A stretch of DNA of 64,000 bases, from assembly GCF_009184635.1 (NCBI RefSeq), contig NZ_WELI01000001.1, positions 186,001 to 250,000 on the forward strand, in the 5' to 3' direction. The translations under genes were made by a program, and so were the position numbers. Positions 25,696-34,705 of the stretch are shown here, in pieces. Within the stretch, counting starts at the first letter, position 1, and each line of letters opens with the position of its first letter. The notes under the pieces are model-generated. The model had not been told where the DNA came from and made no database searches. It worked only from the letters and a program-made list of their open reading frames with translations. Source of the DNA: Rudanella paleaurantiibacter. Its GTDB lineage: Bacteria > Bacteroidota > Bacteroidia > Cytophagales > Spirosomataceae.

Positions 25696-25734
25696 CCTCC
25701 CCAATCGAAGCGAAACCGGCTTCGATTGGGGAGG
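25696..25734 (+). terminator. Terminator hairpin after the beta-barrel gene
   Basis: A 16-bp perfect stem (CCTCCCCAATCGAAGC with its complement) and a 7-nt loop lie 10 bp after the stop codon. It is followed by AAAACGTGG, so there is no U-tract on the plus strand. Confidence 0.65.
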
Positions 25735-25803
25735 AAAACGTGGCAACTCAACGGCCGTTATCCAGTAATTAGAGTAGTTCTATAGATATTTCGAAGTCAT
25801 ATT

Positions 25804-25914
25804 CTACCGTTCAGCACGAATTTTTATCAGTTCGTGCAACTTTCTGTTTCGGGCGCGCATCTCTGTAGTGACCTTTACGCCCATCAGCCGCTCTTCTGGC
25901 GTAATCTCAGCCAC
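25804..25914 (-). CDS. Possible 36-aa ORF or gene remnant
   Basis: A GTG-started frame encodes a charged, helical peptide beginning VAEITPEERLMGVKVTTEMR and ending in KIRAER. A Shine-Dalgarno-like GAGGTG lies 5 bp upstream. It reads like the C-terminal helix of a longer protein more than a random frame, and the neighbourhood is a 360-bp gap otherwise without genes. Could be a decayed gene end. Very tentative. Confidence 0.25.
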   Translation of the reverse strand: MAEITPEERLMGVKVTTEMRARNRKLHELIKIRAER

Positions 25915-26043
25915 AAAATCACCTCAAATCCGCTTATCTACCCGATCCGACCGCTTGTGTAAGAAAAGGTACTTTGTAATGCCAGCTACCTACCTTTGCA
26001 ATGTACTTCTTGCTTGAACAGGACAACAACAGCAATAATCGTC

Positions 26044-28500
26044 ATGAAATCCGTTACACTTTCCCTTCTGCTTTTGCTCCTCAGCGCCTGTATAGTCGCC
26101 TTCGGACAATCGCCAACCAAACACACCATCAACGGTCAGGTAAAAACAGCGGCTGGCCAACCTCTTGAGTTCGTAACCATGCTGCTGGTACAGGCCTCTG
26201 ACTCGACCAAGCTCGTAAAAGGGGCCATTAGCGATGCCAACGGGGGGTACGCCTTCGAAAACGTGACGCCGGGTCAGTACCGGATCGGGGCGCAACAGGT
26301 GGGTTTTGCCAAAACGTATAGTAAACCGTTCGCAGTCGATGCTACGCAGCCGACAGTGGCTGGCCCCGCACTGACCCTCGCCGAAGAGTCGAAAAACCTG
26401 AGCGAAGTAAAGGTGGTTGCCAAGAAGCCGTTTATTGAGCAACAGGTCGACCGGACGGTGGTCAACGTGGAAAACAGCATCGTATCGAGCGGCAACACGG
26501 CCCTGGAGGTGCTCGAAAAAGCCCCCGGCGTTACCATCGACCGCCAGAACGACCAGATTCAGTTGAAAGGGAAAGCGGGTGTCATTGTGATGATCGACGG
26601 CAAGCAGACCTACCTCTCGGTTCAGGAAGTATCGAACCTGCTGAAAAACACACCGAGCGACAACATCGAGAAGATTGAGATTATTACGAATCCCGGTTCT
26701 AAATACGATGCGTCGGGCAACTCGGGCATCATCAATATCAAGATGAAGCGCGACAAAAATTTCGGTACAAACGGCACGGCGATTCTGGGCGCGGGTATGG
26801 GTCGGTTCGAGAAAACCAACGCCAGTATCAACCTCAACCACCGCCAGGGCAAAATGACATCGTTTGGTAGCGTGAACGCCCGGTACGGCCGCTCGTTCCA
26901 GACGAATGACATCAGCCGTGTGATTCCCTTGCAGGGCCAAACGTCGTACTTCGACCAGAATTCGTACCGGGTCAATTTCTCGCGTAACGTCAATTTCCGG
27001 GCGGGCTTCGACTACAATCTGACGCGTAAAAGCACGGTTGGGGCCGTTCTGACCGGTTTCTCGAACCTCTGGGCGCAACCCAACGGCATCAATACGAGCT
27101 ATATCAGCAATGCGAACCGCGAGGTAACGCTGGTGCCAACTACCAATATCCGGTCGGATAATCGCTGGAACAACATTACGGGTAACGTTAACTACAAGTA
27201 TGATTTCGACGGAAAAGGTCGCGAACTGACCGCCGACGCCGACTATTCACGCTTCAACGCCGACAACCTCAACGACATGACCACCCGGTTCTACAATGCC
27301 GCCGGGGCAGAGGTGCAGGGCGCGCAGCGGTTCCGTAACCCGATGATGGCCGAAATCAATATCTGGGCCGCCAAAGCCGATTACGTACACCCGACCAAGA
27401 AGGGTAAAATCGAAGCCGGGGTGAAAAGCAGCCTCGTGAGTACCGACAACGACATGCGCTTCTTCGACATTATCGACAACCGCGAGGTGGTCAACGTTCG
27501 GCAAACCAACCGGTTCCAGTACAACGAAAACATCAACGCAGCTTACACCAACTTTGCTACCAAGCTGAACAAGAAAACGAACTTGCAGGCAGGCCTTCGG
27601 ATGGAGCACACGCACTCAGAAGGCAAGTCGGTGACGCTGAACCAGATCGTTACCCGCGATTATGTCAACCTGTTCCCAACGGTACACGTTTCGCGGCAGC
27701 TCGACACTAACCACGTACTGAACGTATCGTACAGCCGCCGAATCGACCGGCCGAGCTACCAGGACCTGAACCCGTTCAAGTTCTACCTCGATAAGTACAC
27801 ATATCAGGAGGGTAACCCGTACCTGCGTCCGCAACTGACGCACTCGGTTGAGATGACCCACGTATACAAGAGCGCGTTCTCGACTACGCTTGGCTACAGC
27901 CGCACCAACGACGTGATTTTCCGCGAGGTGCCCGGCCAAAACCCTGCCGACTCGACCACGTTTGTGATGACCCAGAACATGCGCTTGCAGCAGAACGTGA
28001 CCCTGACCCTGAGCTTCCCGATTCCGGTACGCAAGTGGTGGAACATGCAGAACAACATCACGGCGCTGTACAACAACATCGACGCTGAGTACCGGGGGGC
28101 TAACCTGAACGTGAAGGCGTTCACTTACAACCTCTATTCCGCGAACAACTTTACGCTGGGCAAGGGCTTTAGCGCCGAACTGGCAGGCTGGTTCAACTCA
28201 GCAGGGGTGTACGGAATCATGAAAACCCAGCCGATGGGCGCGTTCAGCCTCGGGGTGCAGAAGCGGGTACTCGACGGAAAAGGTACGCTCCGGGTCAACG
28301 TAAACGACCCCTTCTGGATCAACAAATTCCGGGGCTCGGCGCAGTATCAGGACATCAACCTCCGGGTTGGGTCGCGGTGGGAGAGCCGTCAGGTACGGGC
28401 CACGTTTACCTACCGGTTTGGTAATCAGAATGTAAAAGCGGCTCGTCAGCGGCAGTCGGCCACCTCGGCAGAACAAAACCGCGTACAGAGCAACAACTAA
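26044..28500 (+). CDS. TonB-dependent-receptor-like outer membrane barrel protein (CarboxypepD_reg + plug + barrel)
   Basis: An 818-aa outer-membrane protein. Signal peptide MKSVTLSLLLLLLSACIVAFG; a CarboxypepD_reg domain (HTINGQVKTAAGQPLEFVTM, about 25-110); a plug-like domain (SSGNTALEVLEKAPGVTIDR; VIVMIDGKQTYLS; IEKIEIITNPGSKYDASGNS, about 120-235); and a long beta-barrel of the OMP_b-brl_3 type to the C-terminus. It lacks a SusD partner, so it is not a standard SusC/D pair; these proteins are TonB-dependent-like receptors of unknown ligand. A TACCTTTG sequence at 25991-25998 fits the Bacteroidota -7 element (TAnnTTTG), though no well-spaced -33 TTG was found. ATG 26044 is chosen because it directly opens the signal peptide. 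Confidence 0.9.
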   Translation: MKSVTLSLLLLLLSACIVAFGQSPTKHTINGQVKTAAGQPLEFVTMLLVQASDSTKLVKGAISDANGGYAFENVTPGQYRIGAQQVGFAKTYSKPFAVDATQPTVAGPALTLAEESKNLSEVKVVAKKPFIEQQVDRTVVNVENSIVSSGNTALEVLEKAPGVTIDRQNDQIQLKGKAGVIVMIDGKQTYLSVQEVSNLLKNTPSDNIEKIEIITNPGSKYDASGNSGIINIKMKRDKNFGTNGTAILGAGMGRFEKTNASINLNHRQGKMTSFGSVNARYGRSFQTNDISRVIPLQGQTSYFDQNSYRVNFSRNVNFRAGFDYNLTRKSTVGAVLTGFSNLWAQPNGINTSYISNANREVTLVPTTNIRSDNRWNNITGNVNYKYDFDGKGRELTADADYSRFNADNLNDMTTRFYNAAGAEVQGAQRFRNPMMAEINIWAAKADYVHPTKKGKIEAGVKSSLVSTDNDMRFFDIIDNREVVNVRQTNRFQYNENINAAYTNFATKLNKKTNLQAGLRMEHTHSEGKSVTLNQIVTRDYVNLFPTVHVSRQLDTNHVLNVSYSRRIDRPSYQDLNPFKFYLDKYTYQEGNPYLRPQLTHSVEMTHVYKSAFSTTLGYSRTNDVIFREVPGQNPADSTTFVMTQNMRLQQNVTLTLSFPIPVRKWWNMQNNITALYNNIDAEYRGANLNVKAFTYNLYSANNFTLGKGFSAELAGWFNSAGVYGIMKTQPMGAFSLGVQKRVLDGKGTLRVNVNDPFWINKFRGSAQYQDINLRVGSRWESRQVRATFTYRFGNQNVKAARQRQSATSAEQNRVQSNN

Positions 28501-28592
28501 GATACCCGATGTGCGTGGGCCGGTCTTTCGGCTGGCTCACCACACAACCGATTCATTGAACAGGATTGACTTTAGGTTAAGAATACAAGTAG

Positions 28593-28625
28593 AAAGCCGC
28601 CCTCAACTTGAAGAGCGGCTTTTTT
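28593..28625 (+). terminator. Rho-independent terminator after the receptor gene
   Basis: AAAGCCGC pairs with GCGGCTTT (with an extended imperfect stem through CCTC/AAGA) followed by a TTTTTT run. It lies 93 bp after the receptor stop codon and is a standard intrinsic terminator. Confidence 0.8.
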
Positions 28626-28654
28626 GTGTACCGGGTTTGGGCTGAGTTCATTGT

Positions 28655-28780
28655 GACAGGTTTCCTAAAAAAAGTTTTTTGACAGGATTACAGGATAAAC
28701 AAGATTTTCGTGGGCCTTTATAAATCCTGCTTATCCTGTAATCCTCCGGGCTGCCGGGCTGCCAAAAAAAGAAACTTGTC
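28655..28780. repeat. ACAGGAT-type inverted repeat
   Basis: The inner arms 28684-28707 and 28722-28745 match at 22 of 24 bases and consist of near-tandem units AGGATTAC/AGGATAAA/CAAGATTT. An outer pair, GACAGGTTTC near 28655 and its complement near 28770-28780, extends the palindrome. A small direct repeat (GGGCTGCC twice) lies in the right half. It sits between two plus-strand genes. Sequences of this ACAGGAT type recur in many Bacteroidota intergenic regions. Confidence 0.65.
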
Positions 28781-28846
28781 CTATACCCTTCTGAAGCAAA
28801 TGGTGCCCAGAAAGGCTTTTTCGTAGTATCTTGGGTTTTGATTCGT

Positions 28847-30358
28847 ATGAAACGCCTGCTAACACTCCTTCTCATCGGCTTGCCGTACTGGGTCAGCGCC
28901 CAGTCAGACGAGTATGACCCGTATCGTCTGTACACGCCGACTCAGTTGCAGGAAGACCTGGCTGTATTGCAACGGGCGTTTGTGCAACTGCATCCGGGCC
29001 TGTACCGGTACACCTCGCCCGATAGTCTCAATCTGGCGTATCGGCAGGCCGTAGCGCAGATTGATCGGTCGATGCACGACGTCGAGTTTGGGTTGTTGTT
29101 ACGGCCCTACATCGGGCGGGTGCGGTGCGCCCACACGGGACTGTCTATCTCCAAAGAACGCCAACGGTATCTGCGTCAGCTCCGGCAACCCCCGCTGCCC
29201 CTATCGCTGTTGGTGCGGGGCGACAAGCTGTTTGTGGCTACGCAACCCATGCAGGCCACTGGTATAGCGGCTTTTGAAGAAATTGCCTCGCTCGACGGCC
29301 GCCCGGCCACCGATCTGATTCGTCAGTTTCGGCCGATGGTTTGGGGGGATGGCTACTCGCAGACCGCAACCGACGGGATGCTGTCGATGCTGATGCCGGC
29401 CTTGTACCGGGCCGCCTATGGGTATCAGGATACCCTCACTGTACACCTCACCGACTCGACCGGCCGCCTGCGTAAAGTGGCCCTGCCCACGCGGGGTGTC
29501 TCGGCCCGTCGGTTGGCTCGCCATGCCAAAGCCGACACCGTTCGGCGGCAGCGGTCGGCTCTGCCTACCCGCACGGTACTCAACCGCCGGGGCATTCGGC
29601 TGTCGGTAGTACGCGAAGATTCGGCCATTGCTGTGCTCAAAATTGACCGATTTGCCGATGGGCCCATGCGCCGGGCTTTTGCGGCTGCTTTCAAGGAAAT
29701 AAAACGCCGGGAAATTCGGCAACTGATTGTCGATGTCCGGGGCAACCTCGGAGGTAGTGCCCAAACCTGCCGCGATCTGGTACGCTATGTGGCTACGCAG
29801 CCGTTTGTGTTCTGGGACTCGACGGTGGCCAACGCCCGAACAGCCCGAATTCCGGGCGTCAAAACCTGGCTCAGCAGCCCGTTTGCGTACATTGATCTGC
29901 GGTTCCGGCTCCGGCGCGACGATCACGGGAACCTCCAGTTACCCACGTATCGCAAAACCGTTCGGCCCTACGAGAACCGGCGGTTTACGGGGCCGGTGTA
30001 CATTCTAACGGATGGGCTCTCCTTTTCGGCGGGCTCTATTTTCCCGGCTTTGGCTCGGCAGTACAACCCCAATGTTCGGATTGTCGGGCGCGAAACGGGG
30101 GGCGGGGCCTATGGGTGTAATGCCGGCCAAAGCATTTTTGTGCAGTTGCCCAACACCCGAATGGTGGTCAAAATACCGGCCTACCGGATTCGGCTCCCCT
30201 TGCCCGGCCGCGATCAGGGCCGGGGTGTCATGCCTGATTACCCCGTGGCCTACTCGCTTGACGACCTGCGGCAGGGCCGCGACCGTGATCTCGAAACAGC
30301 CCGGCAACTCATGTCGCGCGACCGGGCTACGTCTAATACCTTATCTAATTCCCGTTGA
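28847..30358 (+). CDS. Secreted S41-family (tail-specific-like) peptidase
   Basis: A 503-aa exported protein. The signal peptide is MKRLLTLLLIGLPYWVSAQ. After a helical N-terminal domain (LQEDLAVLQRAFVQLHPGLY, a common 'YxxHPgLy' start in Bacteroidota S41 proteins), a small PDZ-like region (VRGDKLFVATQPMQATGIAA) leads to the peptidase domain: IRQLIVDVRGNLGGSAQTC, PVYILTDGLSFSAGSIFPAL with the catalytic Ser in SFSAGS, and VGRETGGGAYGCN. The general base Lys of CtpA-type enzymes is not evident, as in the Ser-His-type subgroup. ATG 28847 opens the signal peptide. Likely periplasmic or outer-membrane associated. Confidence 0.85.
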   Translation: MKRLLTLLLIGLPYWVSAQSDEYDPYRLYTPTQLQEDLAVLQRAFVQLHPGLYRYTSPDSLNLAYRQAVAQIDRSMHDVEFGLLLRPYIGRVRCAHTGLSISKERQRYLRQLRQPPLPLSLLVRGDKLFVATQPMQATGIAAFEEIASLDGRPATDLIRQFRPMVWGDGYSQTATDGMLSMLMPALYRAAYGYQDTLTVHLTDSTGRLRKVALPTRGVSARRLARHAKADTVRRQRSALPTRTVLNRRGIRLSVVREDSAIAVLKIDRFADGPMRRAFAAAFKEIKRREIRQLIVDVRGNLGGSAQTCRDLVRYVATQPFVFWDSTVANARTARIPGVKTWLSSPFAYIDLRFRLRRDDHGNLQLPTYRKTVRPYENRRFTGPVYILTDGLSFSAGSIFPALARQYNPNVRIVGRETGGGAYGCNAGQSIFVQLPNTRMVVKIPAYRIRLPLPGRDQGRGVMPDYPVAYSLDDLRQGRDRDLETARQLMSRDRATSNTLSNSR

Positions 30359-30425
30359 TTTTCGTCCGGCTTTGGCCACTTATTGCCCCTTCAGGCATCG
30401 CCAGAACCGAAATCATGCACCCCAC

Positions 30426-31547
30426 ATGTGGTATCACCTCACTAACCCTGACCTGATTGATTCGCCCGCCCTGCTCGTACATGCCGGGAATGTGGCCGAC
30501 AATATTCAGAAAACGATCCACATAGCCGCTGCGGGTGGGCCCGAAGCAACGCCCGGAGCTGGAGCCGCCCGGTTGCGCCCGCATGTAAAAACGCACAAAA
30601 TGCGCGCCGTGACCGATCAGTTACTGGCCGCTGGTATTCGTCAGTTTAAATGCGCGACGCTCAAAGAAGCCCGGATGCTGGCCGAAGCGGGTGCCCTCGA
30701 TATTCTGCTAGCTTACCCCGTGGTGGGGCCCAAAGCGGAGGGGCTTCGTCAACTGGCCGATGCGTTTCCGGCGGTCCGGTGGGCGTGCCTGACCGATTCA
30801 GAAGCGGGGGCACGGCACCTCTCGGCTGTGTTTGCCGATGCCCCGCACCCGATCGACGTTTGGATTGACCTGAACGTAGGTATGGGCCGTACCGGTATCG
30901 ACCCGGCGGAAGCCCCGGCTTTTGTTACGCAAATCCGTCAGCTTCCCGGCGTGCAGGTGGCCGGTTTGCACGCCTACGATGGCCACATTCGCGATACGGA
31001 CTTTGCCGTACGTTGTGACCGCGCCGATGCGTCGTTTGCGCTGGCCAAAGCGGTGCAGCAACAGATTTTAGCAACGCATGGCGTTGAGCTACCCATCGTG
31101 GTAGGCGGTACGCCCAGTTTTCCGGCCCACGCCCGACGCACCGACCCCACCATGCAGCTGAGCCCCGGTACGTTTGTGTTCTGGGATGCCGGGTATGGGC
31201 AGGCCCTGCCCGATTTGCCCTACCAGATAGCCGCTGTGCTGCTCACGCGGGTGATCTCGGTTATCGACGACCAAACCCTGTGCATCGACCTCGGTCATAA
31301 ATCGGTAGCGGCCGAAAACCCGTTTCCGAGGGTGCTCTTCCCCGACCACCCCGATGCCGAGCCGATTGGCCAAAGCGAAGAGCATCTGGTGGTGCGGGTG
31401 CCCAATGCCCGTGCGCACCAACCGGGCGACGTATGGTACGGGATTCCGATCCATATTTGCCCGACTGTGAACCTGTACGATGCCGTGCAGGTGGTAGCTG
31501 ACAGGCAGGTAGTTGATCAATGGCCCGTAACGGCCCGGGGGCACTGA
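30426..31547 (+). CDS. D-TA (D-threonine aldolase-like) family PLP enzyme
   Basis: A 373-aa fold-type III PLP enzyme (alanine racemase-like barrel). The PLP lysine is in RPHVKTHKM near residue 60. The C-terminal metal-binding motif characteristic of D-threonine aldolase/D-serine dehydratase (H-x-C) is visible in 'IPIHICPTVNLYDAVQVV'. 'VDVWIDLNVGMGRTGI' and 'VVGGTPSFPAHA' are also family-typical. It probably cleaves or dehydrates a D-3-hydroxy-amino acid. ATG 30426 gives the family start (MWYHLTNPDLIDSPALLVH); the frame extends upstream into the S41 gene but is not used. It precedes an M19 dipeptidase by 67 bp, a recurring pairing. Confidence 0.88.
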   Translation: MWYHLTNPDLIDSPALLVHAGNVADNIQKTIHIAAAGGPEATPGAGAARLRPHVKTHKMRAVTDQLLAAGIRQFKCATLKEARMLAEAGALDILLAYPVVGPKAEGLRQLADAFPAVRWACLTDSEAGARHLSAVFADAPHPIDVWIDLNVGMGRTGIDPAEAPAFVTQIRQLPGVQVAGLHAYDGHIRDTDFAVRCDRADASFALAKAVQQQILATHGVELPIVVGGTPSFPAHARRTDPTMQLSPGTFVFWDAGYGQALPDLPYQIAAVLLTRVISVIDDQTLCIDLGHKSVAAENPFPRVLFPDHPDAEPIGQSEEHLVVRVPNARAHQPGDVWYGIPIHICPTVNLYDAVQVVADRQVVDQWPVTARGH

Positions 31548-31614
31548 ATACTATGAATTTAGCAGAAAACCGGATTAGCGGCACGAAAAACCAAAAACAA
31601 TAAACCCAAAACCG

Positions 31615-32736
31615 ATGATTATTGACGCCCACCTCGACATCTCGCTCAATGCTATGGAATGGAACCGTGATTATCGCTACCCGGTAGCCGCCATACGGGC
31701 GTCGGAGCAGGGAATGGACGATAAAATTGACCGGGGCCGTGGGGTGGTGTCGTTGCCCGAATTACGCCGGGGCGGCATTGGACTCGTGGTCGCCACTCAG
31801 ATTGCCCGTTTCAACGGTACCGATTACACCGCAGCCTCATCGACCCTCACGGGGGCTATGCGGCCGGGGGCGGGCTGGAGTTCGCCGGAGCAGGCCTGGG
31901 CCATGACGCAGGCGCAGCGGGCCTGGTACGAAGCGATGGAAGACGACGATTCGGCGGGGTTTCCGCAAATGCGCCAAATCCGCGATCGGGCCGGGCTGGA
32001 GGCTCATCTGGCGCTTTGGCAGGATACGTCGGTTCCGAACGAGCAAAAGCCGGTGGGGTATATTCTGAGCCTCGAAGGGGCCGATTCGCTGGTGCGGCTG
32101 TCGTATCTGGAGCGGGCCTATGGCTACGGATTGCGGGCGCTGGGGCCGGCGCATTACGGGCCAGGCCGCTACGCACCGGGTACGGGTATGAATGGCCCAC
32201 TGACCGCCCTCGGCCGCGACCTCCTGCGCGAAATGGACAACCTAAATATGGTGCTCGACGTAACCCACCTGACCGACGAGGGCTTCGACGAGGCTCTGAC
32301 GTTGTACAAAGGCCGGGTGTGGGCGAGCCATCATAACTGCCGGGCGCTGGTACCGCATCAGCGTCAGCTTACCGACGAGCAGATTCGGCGGCTCATTGAG
32401 CGCGACGCCGTGATTGGTGGGTGTCTGGATGCCTGGATGATGAAGCCCGGCCTGACGCAGCGGCAAAGTAACCCTGCCGATTTTGGTGTGACGCTCGACA
32501 CGCTAATCGATCATTACGACCACATTTGCCAGTTGGCGGGCAATGCCCGGCACATTGCCATCGGCTCCGACCTCGACGGCACGTTTGGCACCGAACAGTC
32601 GCCTGTTGATCTGGATACCATTGCCGACCTCGCCCGGCTGCCTGAGTTACTGGCCAAGCGGGGCTATTCGCCCGACGACATCGACGGGGTTATGTACGGC
32701 AACTGGCTGCGGTTTTTGCGCGAAGCGTGGACGTAA
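31615..32736 (+). CDS. M19 family (renal dipeptidase-like) metallopeptidase
   Basis: A 373-aa amidohydrolase-fold dipeptidase. Metal ligands are seen in the N-terminal DAHLDIS (HxD), the bridging Glu in ILSLEGADSL, His in VLDVTHLTDEGF and SHHNCRAL, and Asp in IGSDLDGTFG. No signal peptide, so cytoplasmic. M19 enzymes hydrolyse dipeptides, often with a D-amino acid at the C-terminal side. Next to the D-threonine-aldolase-like gene, this suggests a route for D-amino-acid-containing dipeptides, perhaps from peptidoglycan or its environment (inference). ATG 31615 directly starts the family motif MIIDAHLDIS. Confidence 0.9.
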   Translation: MIIDAHLDISLNAMEWNRDYRYPVAAIRASEQGMDDKIDRGRGVVSLPELRRGGIGLVVATQIARFNGTDYTAASSTLTGAMRPGAGWSSPEQAWAMTQAQRAWYEAMEDDDSAGFPQMRQIRDRAGLEAHLALWQDTSVPNEQKPVGYILSLEGADSLVRLSYLERAYGYGLRALGPAHYGPGRYAPGTGMNGPLTALGRDLLREMDNLNMVLDVTHLTDEGFDEALTLYKGRVWASHHNCRALVPHQRQLTDEQIRRLIERDAVIGGCLDAWMMKPGLTQRQSNPADFGVTLDTLIDHYDHICQLAGNARHIAIGSDLDGTFGTEQSPVDLDTIADLARLPELLAKRGYSPDDIDGVMYGNWLRFLREAWT

Positions 32737-32737
32737 A

Positions 32738-33388
32738 TCAGAAGCTGACTTTGTGGTAGATGTCCCGGAGGGACAGTTCTGCATCGCCCAGCTTGATTAC
32801 GGCATCGAGTGTGTCGTAATCATCGTTGAGCCAGTGGTGAACATCACCGTTTTTGGTGTAAACCGAAACGTAGGGCAAATACTGCTCTACGTAAATAATG
32901 TACTGAACGGATGGGAGTTGCTTGTAGCAACGGAGTTTCAGGTTACGGTCCTGTTTCTGGGTCGAGTCGGAAAAGACCTCTACCAGCATGTACGGGTTTT
33001 TGATGCCCGCTTCCTGCCCTTTTCGGGGATACAGGTCGCTGGGGGCGTTCATAACTACCAAATCGGGCTTCACGGCCATTTGACAAGGTTCTACGTACAC
33101 CGTTCGGTTGCTACCCATAACCCGAACATCTGGATAGTCGTAATAAATTGATCGTAGTGTGCCTGCCAGATTGGCGACGATGAGTTCGTGAAAGTCAGTT
33201 GCCATTTTTATACGAGCGCGGAGGTGGCCGTCTAGATATTCAATATCGTATTCCATTGGCGAATGCTCTTCGCCAATTTCGGACGCCACCTCCCAATACT
33301 CATCCAGAGAGACAGGCACTAAAACCTCCTCTTCGGTTTGAAGCCGTTCCACGATTTGTCCAGACAGACTGAGCGTTGCATTAACCAT
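32738..33388 (-). CDS. Uma2 family (DUF820) endonuclease-like protein
   Basis: A 216-aa protein of the Uma2/DUF820 family, PD-(D/E)XK-like restriction-endonuclease fold. Motifs: 'EHSPMEYDIEYLDGHLRARI', 'YPDVRVMGSNRTVYVEP', 'AVKPDLVVMN' (the catalytic PDLvv), 'YMLVEVFSDSTQKQDRNLKL' (the EV-S...D pattern) and 'YIIYVEQYLPYVSVYTKNGD'. The family is abundant in cyanobacteria and Cytophagales; its role is unclear, with links to mobile elements proposed. Its start lies 26 bp from the MITE-like element at 33415, so that insertion may influence its promoter. Confidence 0.88.
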   Translation of the reverse strand: MVNATLSLSGQIVERLQTEEEVLVPVSLDEYWEVASEIGEEHSPMEYDIEYLDGHLRARIKMATDFHELIVANLAGTLRSIYYDYPDVRVMGSNRTVYVEPCQMAVKPDLVVMNAPSDLYPRKGQEAGIKNPYMLVEVFSDSTQKQDRNLKLRCYKQLPSVQYIIYVEQYLPYVSVYTKNGDVHHWLNDDYDTLDAVIKLGDAELSLRDIYHKVSF

Positions 33389-33414
33389 ACTGACGCTATT
33401 TTTTTATCAAGTTA

Positions 33415-33573
33415 ACGTGAATTATGGATAACGCAGGTCACGACTGCTTGATTTACAATTAGTTGCTGACGCTTGGGCCTTCGACAGGCTCAGGCTGACT
33501 GTAGACTTGAGAACTGCCTGTCAGCCTGAGCCTGTCGAAGGCCCAAGCGTCAGCCATTTTCCATAACTCACGT
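33415..33573. mobile_element. MITE-like 159-bp element, copy A
   Basis: Terminal inverted repeats: ACGTGAATTATGGATAA at the left end, and the right end reads the same in reverse complement apart from small changes (CCATAACTCACGT). Inside is a perfect 35-bp stem (33465-33499 with 33520-33554) with a 20-nt loop, containing TTCGACAGGCTCAGGCTGAC. Flanking bases are caagtta (33408-33414) and taagtta (33574-33580), so a 6-bp direct repeat AAGTTA abuts both ends. Copy B at 52669-52827 has the same length in the opposite orientation. There is no coding capacity; any transposase would act in trans. Confidence 0.85.
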
Positions 33574-33605
33574 TAAGTTAGGACAAAAGTCGGGAAAAGC
33601 CAACC

Positions 33606-34598
33606 TCAATTAAACCCCATAGCCTGCCGCACGCGCTCGATGGTTTGGCGGGCTACCGCACGGGCTTTTTCTTCGCCAGCACGCAATTCTTTCTCCAATT
33701 CATCGGGGTTTTCCATGTAAAAGCTGAACCGCTCGCGCTCGGTGGCGTAGGTGTTCATAATCAGCTCGTACAGCTCCTTTTTAGCGTGCCCGTACCCATA
33801 ACCGCCAGCCTCGTAGTTCTGGCGCATTTGGGCCGTTTGCTCGTCGGACGCAATGAGGCTGTACAACTGAAACGTGATGTCGGTATCGGGTTTTTTGGGC
33901 TCCTCCAGTGGTGTCGAGTCCGACTTGATTTTCTTAATGACCTTGTACAGATCGTTGGCCGGCTGGAAAATGTCGATGTAGTTCCCGTACGACTTGCTCA
34001 TTTTGGCCCCGTCGATGCCCGGAATCGTCATGATTCGCTCGTCGATGCGGGCTTCGGGCAACACAAACACATCGCGGGCGGGGTCGCCGTTGTTGTAGGC
34101 CCGGTTCACGGCCGAGGCAATGTCGCGGGTCATTTCGAGATGTTGCCGCTGATCTTTTCCAACGGGCACCAGATTGGCGTCGTAGAGCAGAATGTCGGCG
34201 GCCTGCAACACCGGATACGTAAACAGACCCGCGTTCACCACCGAAGTCCCCAGTTTATCGGCCTTGTCTTTAAACGAGGTCGCATTCTGGAGCATCGGCA
34301 TGGGCGTGAAGCAGTTCAGATACCACGCCAGTTCGGTATGCTCGGGCACCCGCGACTGCCGCCAGAGGGTGTTATGCTGGGTGTCGTACCCGAAAGCGAG
34401 CCATGTAGCCGCAATGGCCCGCACGTATTCCCGGCGGGTTTCGCCTTCTTTCAGGGTGGTGAGCGAGTGCAGGTCGGCAATGAACAGAAACGACTCATTG
34501 CCCGGCTCCTGCGATAGTTTGATGGCGGGGACAATAGCCCCCAGAATGTTACCCAGATGCGGCCGGCCGCTGGATTGGATACCTGTTAGGATTCTCAT
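33606..34598 (-). CDS. trpS: Tryptophanyl-tRNA synthetase
   Basis: A 330-aa class Ic aminoacyl-tRNA synthetase that charges tRNA-Trp. The HIGH-like motif is SGRPHLGN near residue 10 and the KMSKS motif is intact (GAKMSKSYGNYI). Other family sequence: 'FLFIADLHSLTTL', 'WRQSRVPEHTELAWYLNCFT', 'YPVLQAADILLYDANLVPVG'. The frame extends to 34625, but those nine codons lie in the heptad repeat; ATG 34598 gives the standard MRILTGIQSSGR start. It follows maeB on the same strand with a palindromic repeat filling the gap. Confidence 0.96.
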   Translation of the reverse strand: MRILTGIQSSGRPHLGNILGAIVPAIKLSQEPGNESFLFIADLHSLTTLKEGETRREYVRAIAATWLAFGYDTQHNTLWRQSRVPEHTELAWYLNCFTPMPMLQNATSFKDKADKLGTSVVNAGLFTYPVLQAADILLYDANLVPVGKDQRQHLEMTRDIASAVNRAYNNGDPARDVFVLPEARIDERIMTIPGIDGAKMSKSYGNYIDIFQPANDLYKVIKKIKSDSTPLEEPKKPDTDITFQLYSLIASDEQTAQMRQNYEAGGYGYGHAKKELYELIMNTYATERERFSFYMENPDELEKELRAGEEKARAVARQTIERVRQAMGFN

Positions 34599-34605
34599 AG
34601 TAGGA

Positions 34606-34705
34606 ATGCATAATGCACAATGCATAATGCGTAATGACGAACTGCCGTATCTACGAACACCCCATCATTATGCATTACACATTACACATTACTCATTAAG
34701 CATTA
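34606..34705. repeat. Heptad-armed inverted repeat between maeB and trpS
   Basis: The left arm (34606-34637) is a run of 7-bp units CATAATG/CACAATG/CATAATG/CGTAATG; the right arm (34664-34705) is the inverted counterpart (units of CATTACA). The right arm includes the maeB stop codon (34703-34705) and the left arm ends 8 bp from the trpS start. A relative is at 4671-4740. Confidence 0.8.

Noticed and set aside
25990-27078. 362-aa minus-strand open frame
   Set aside because: Antisense to the outer-membrane receptor, which has an intact signal peptide, plug and barrel.
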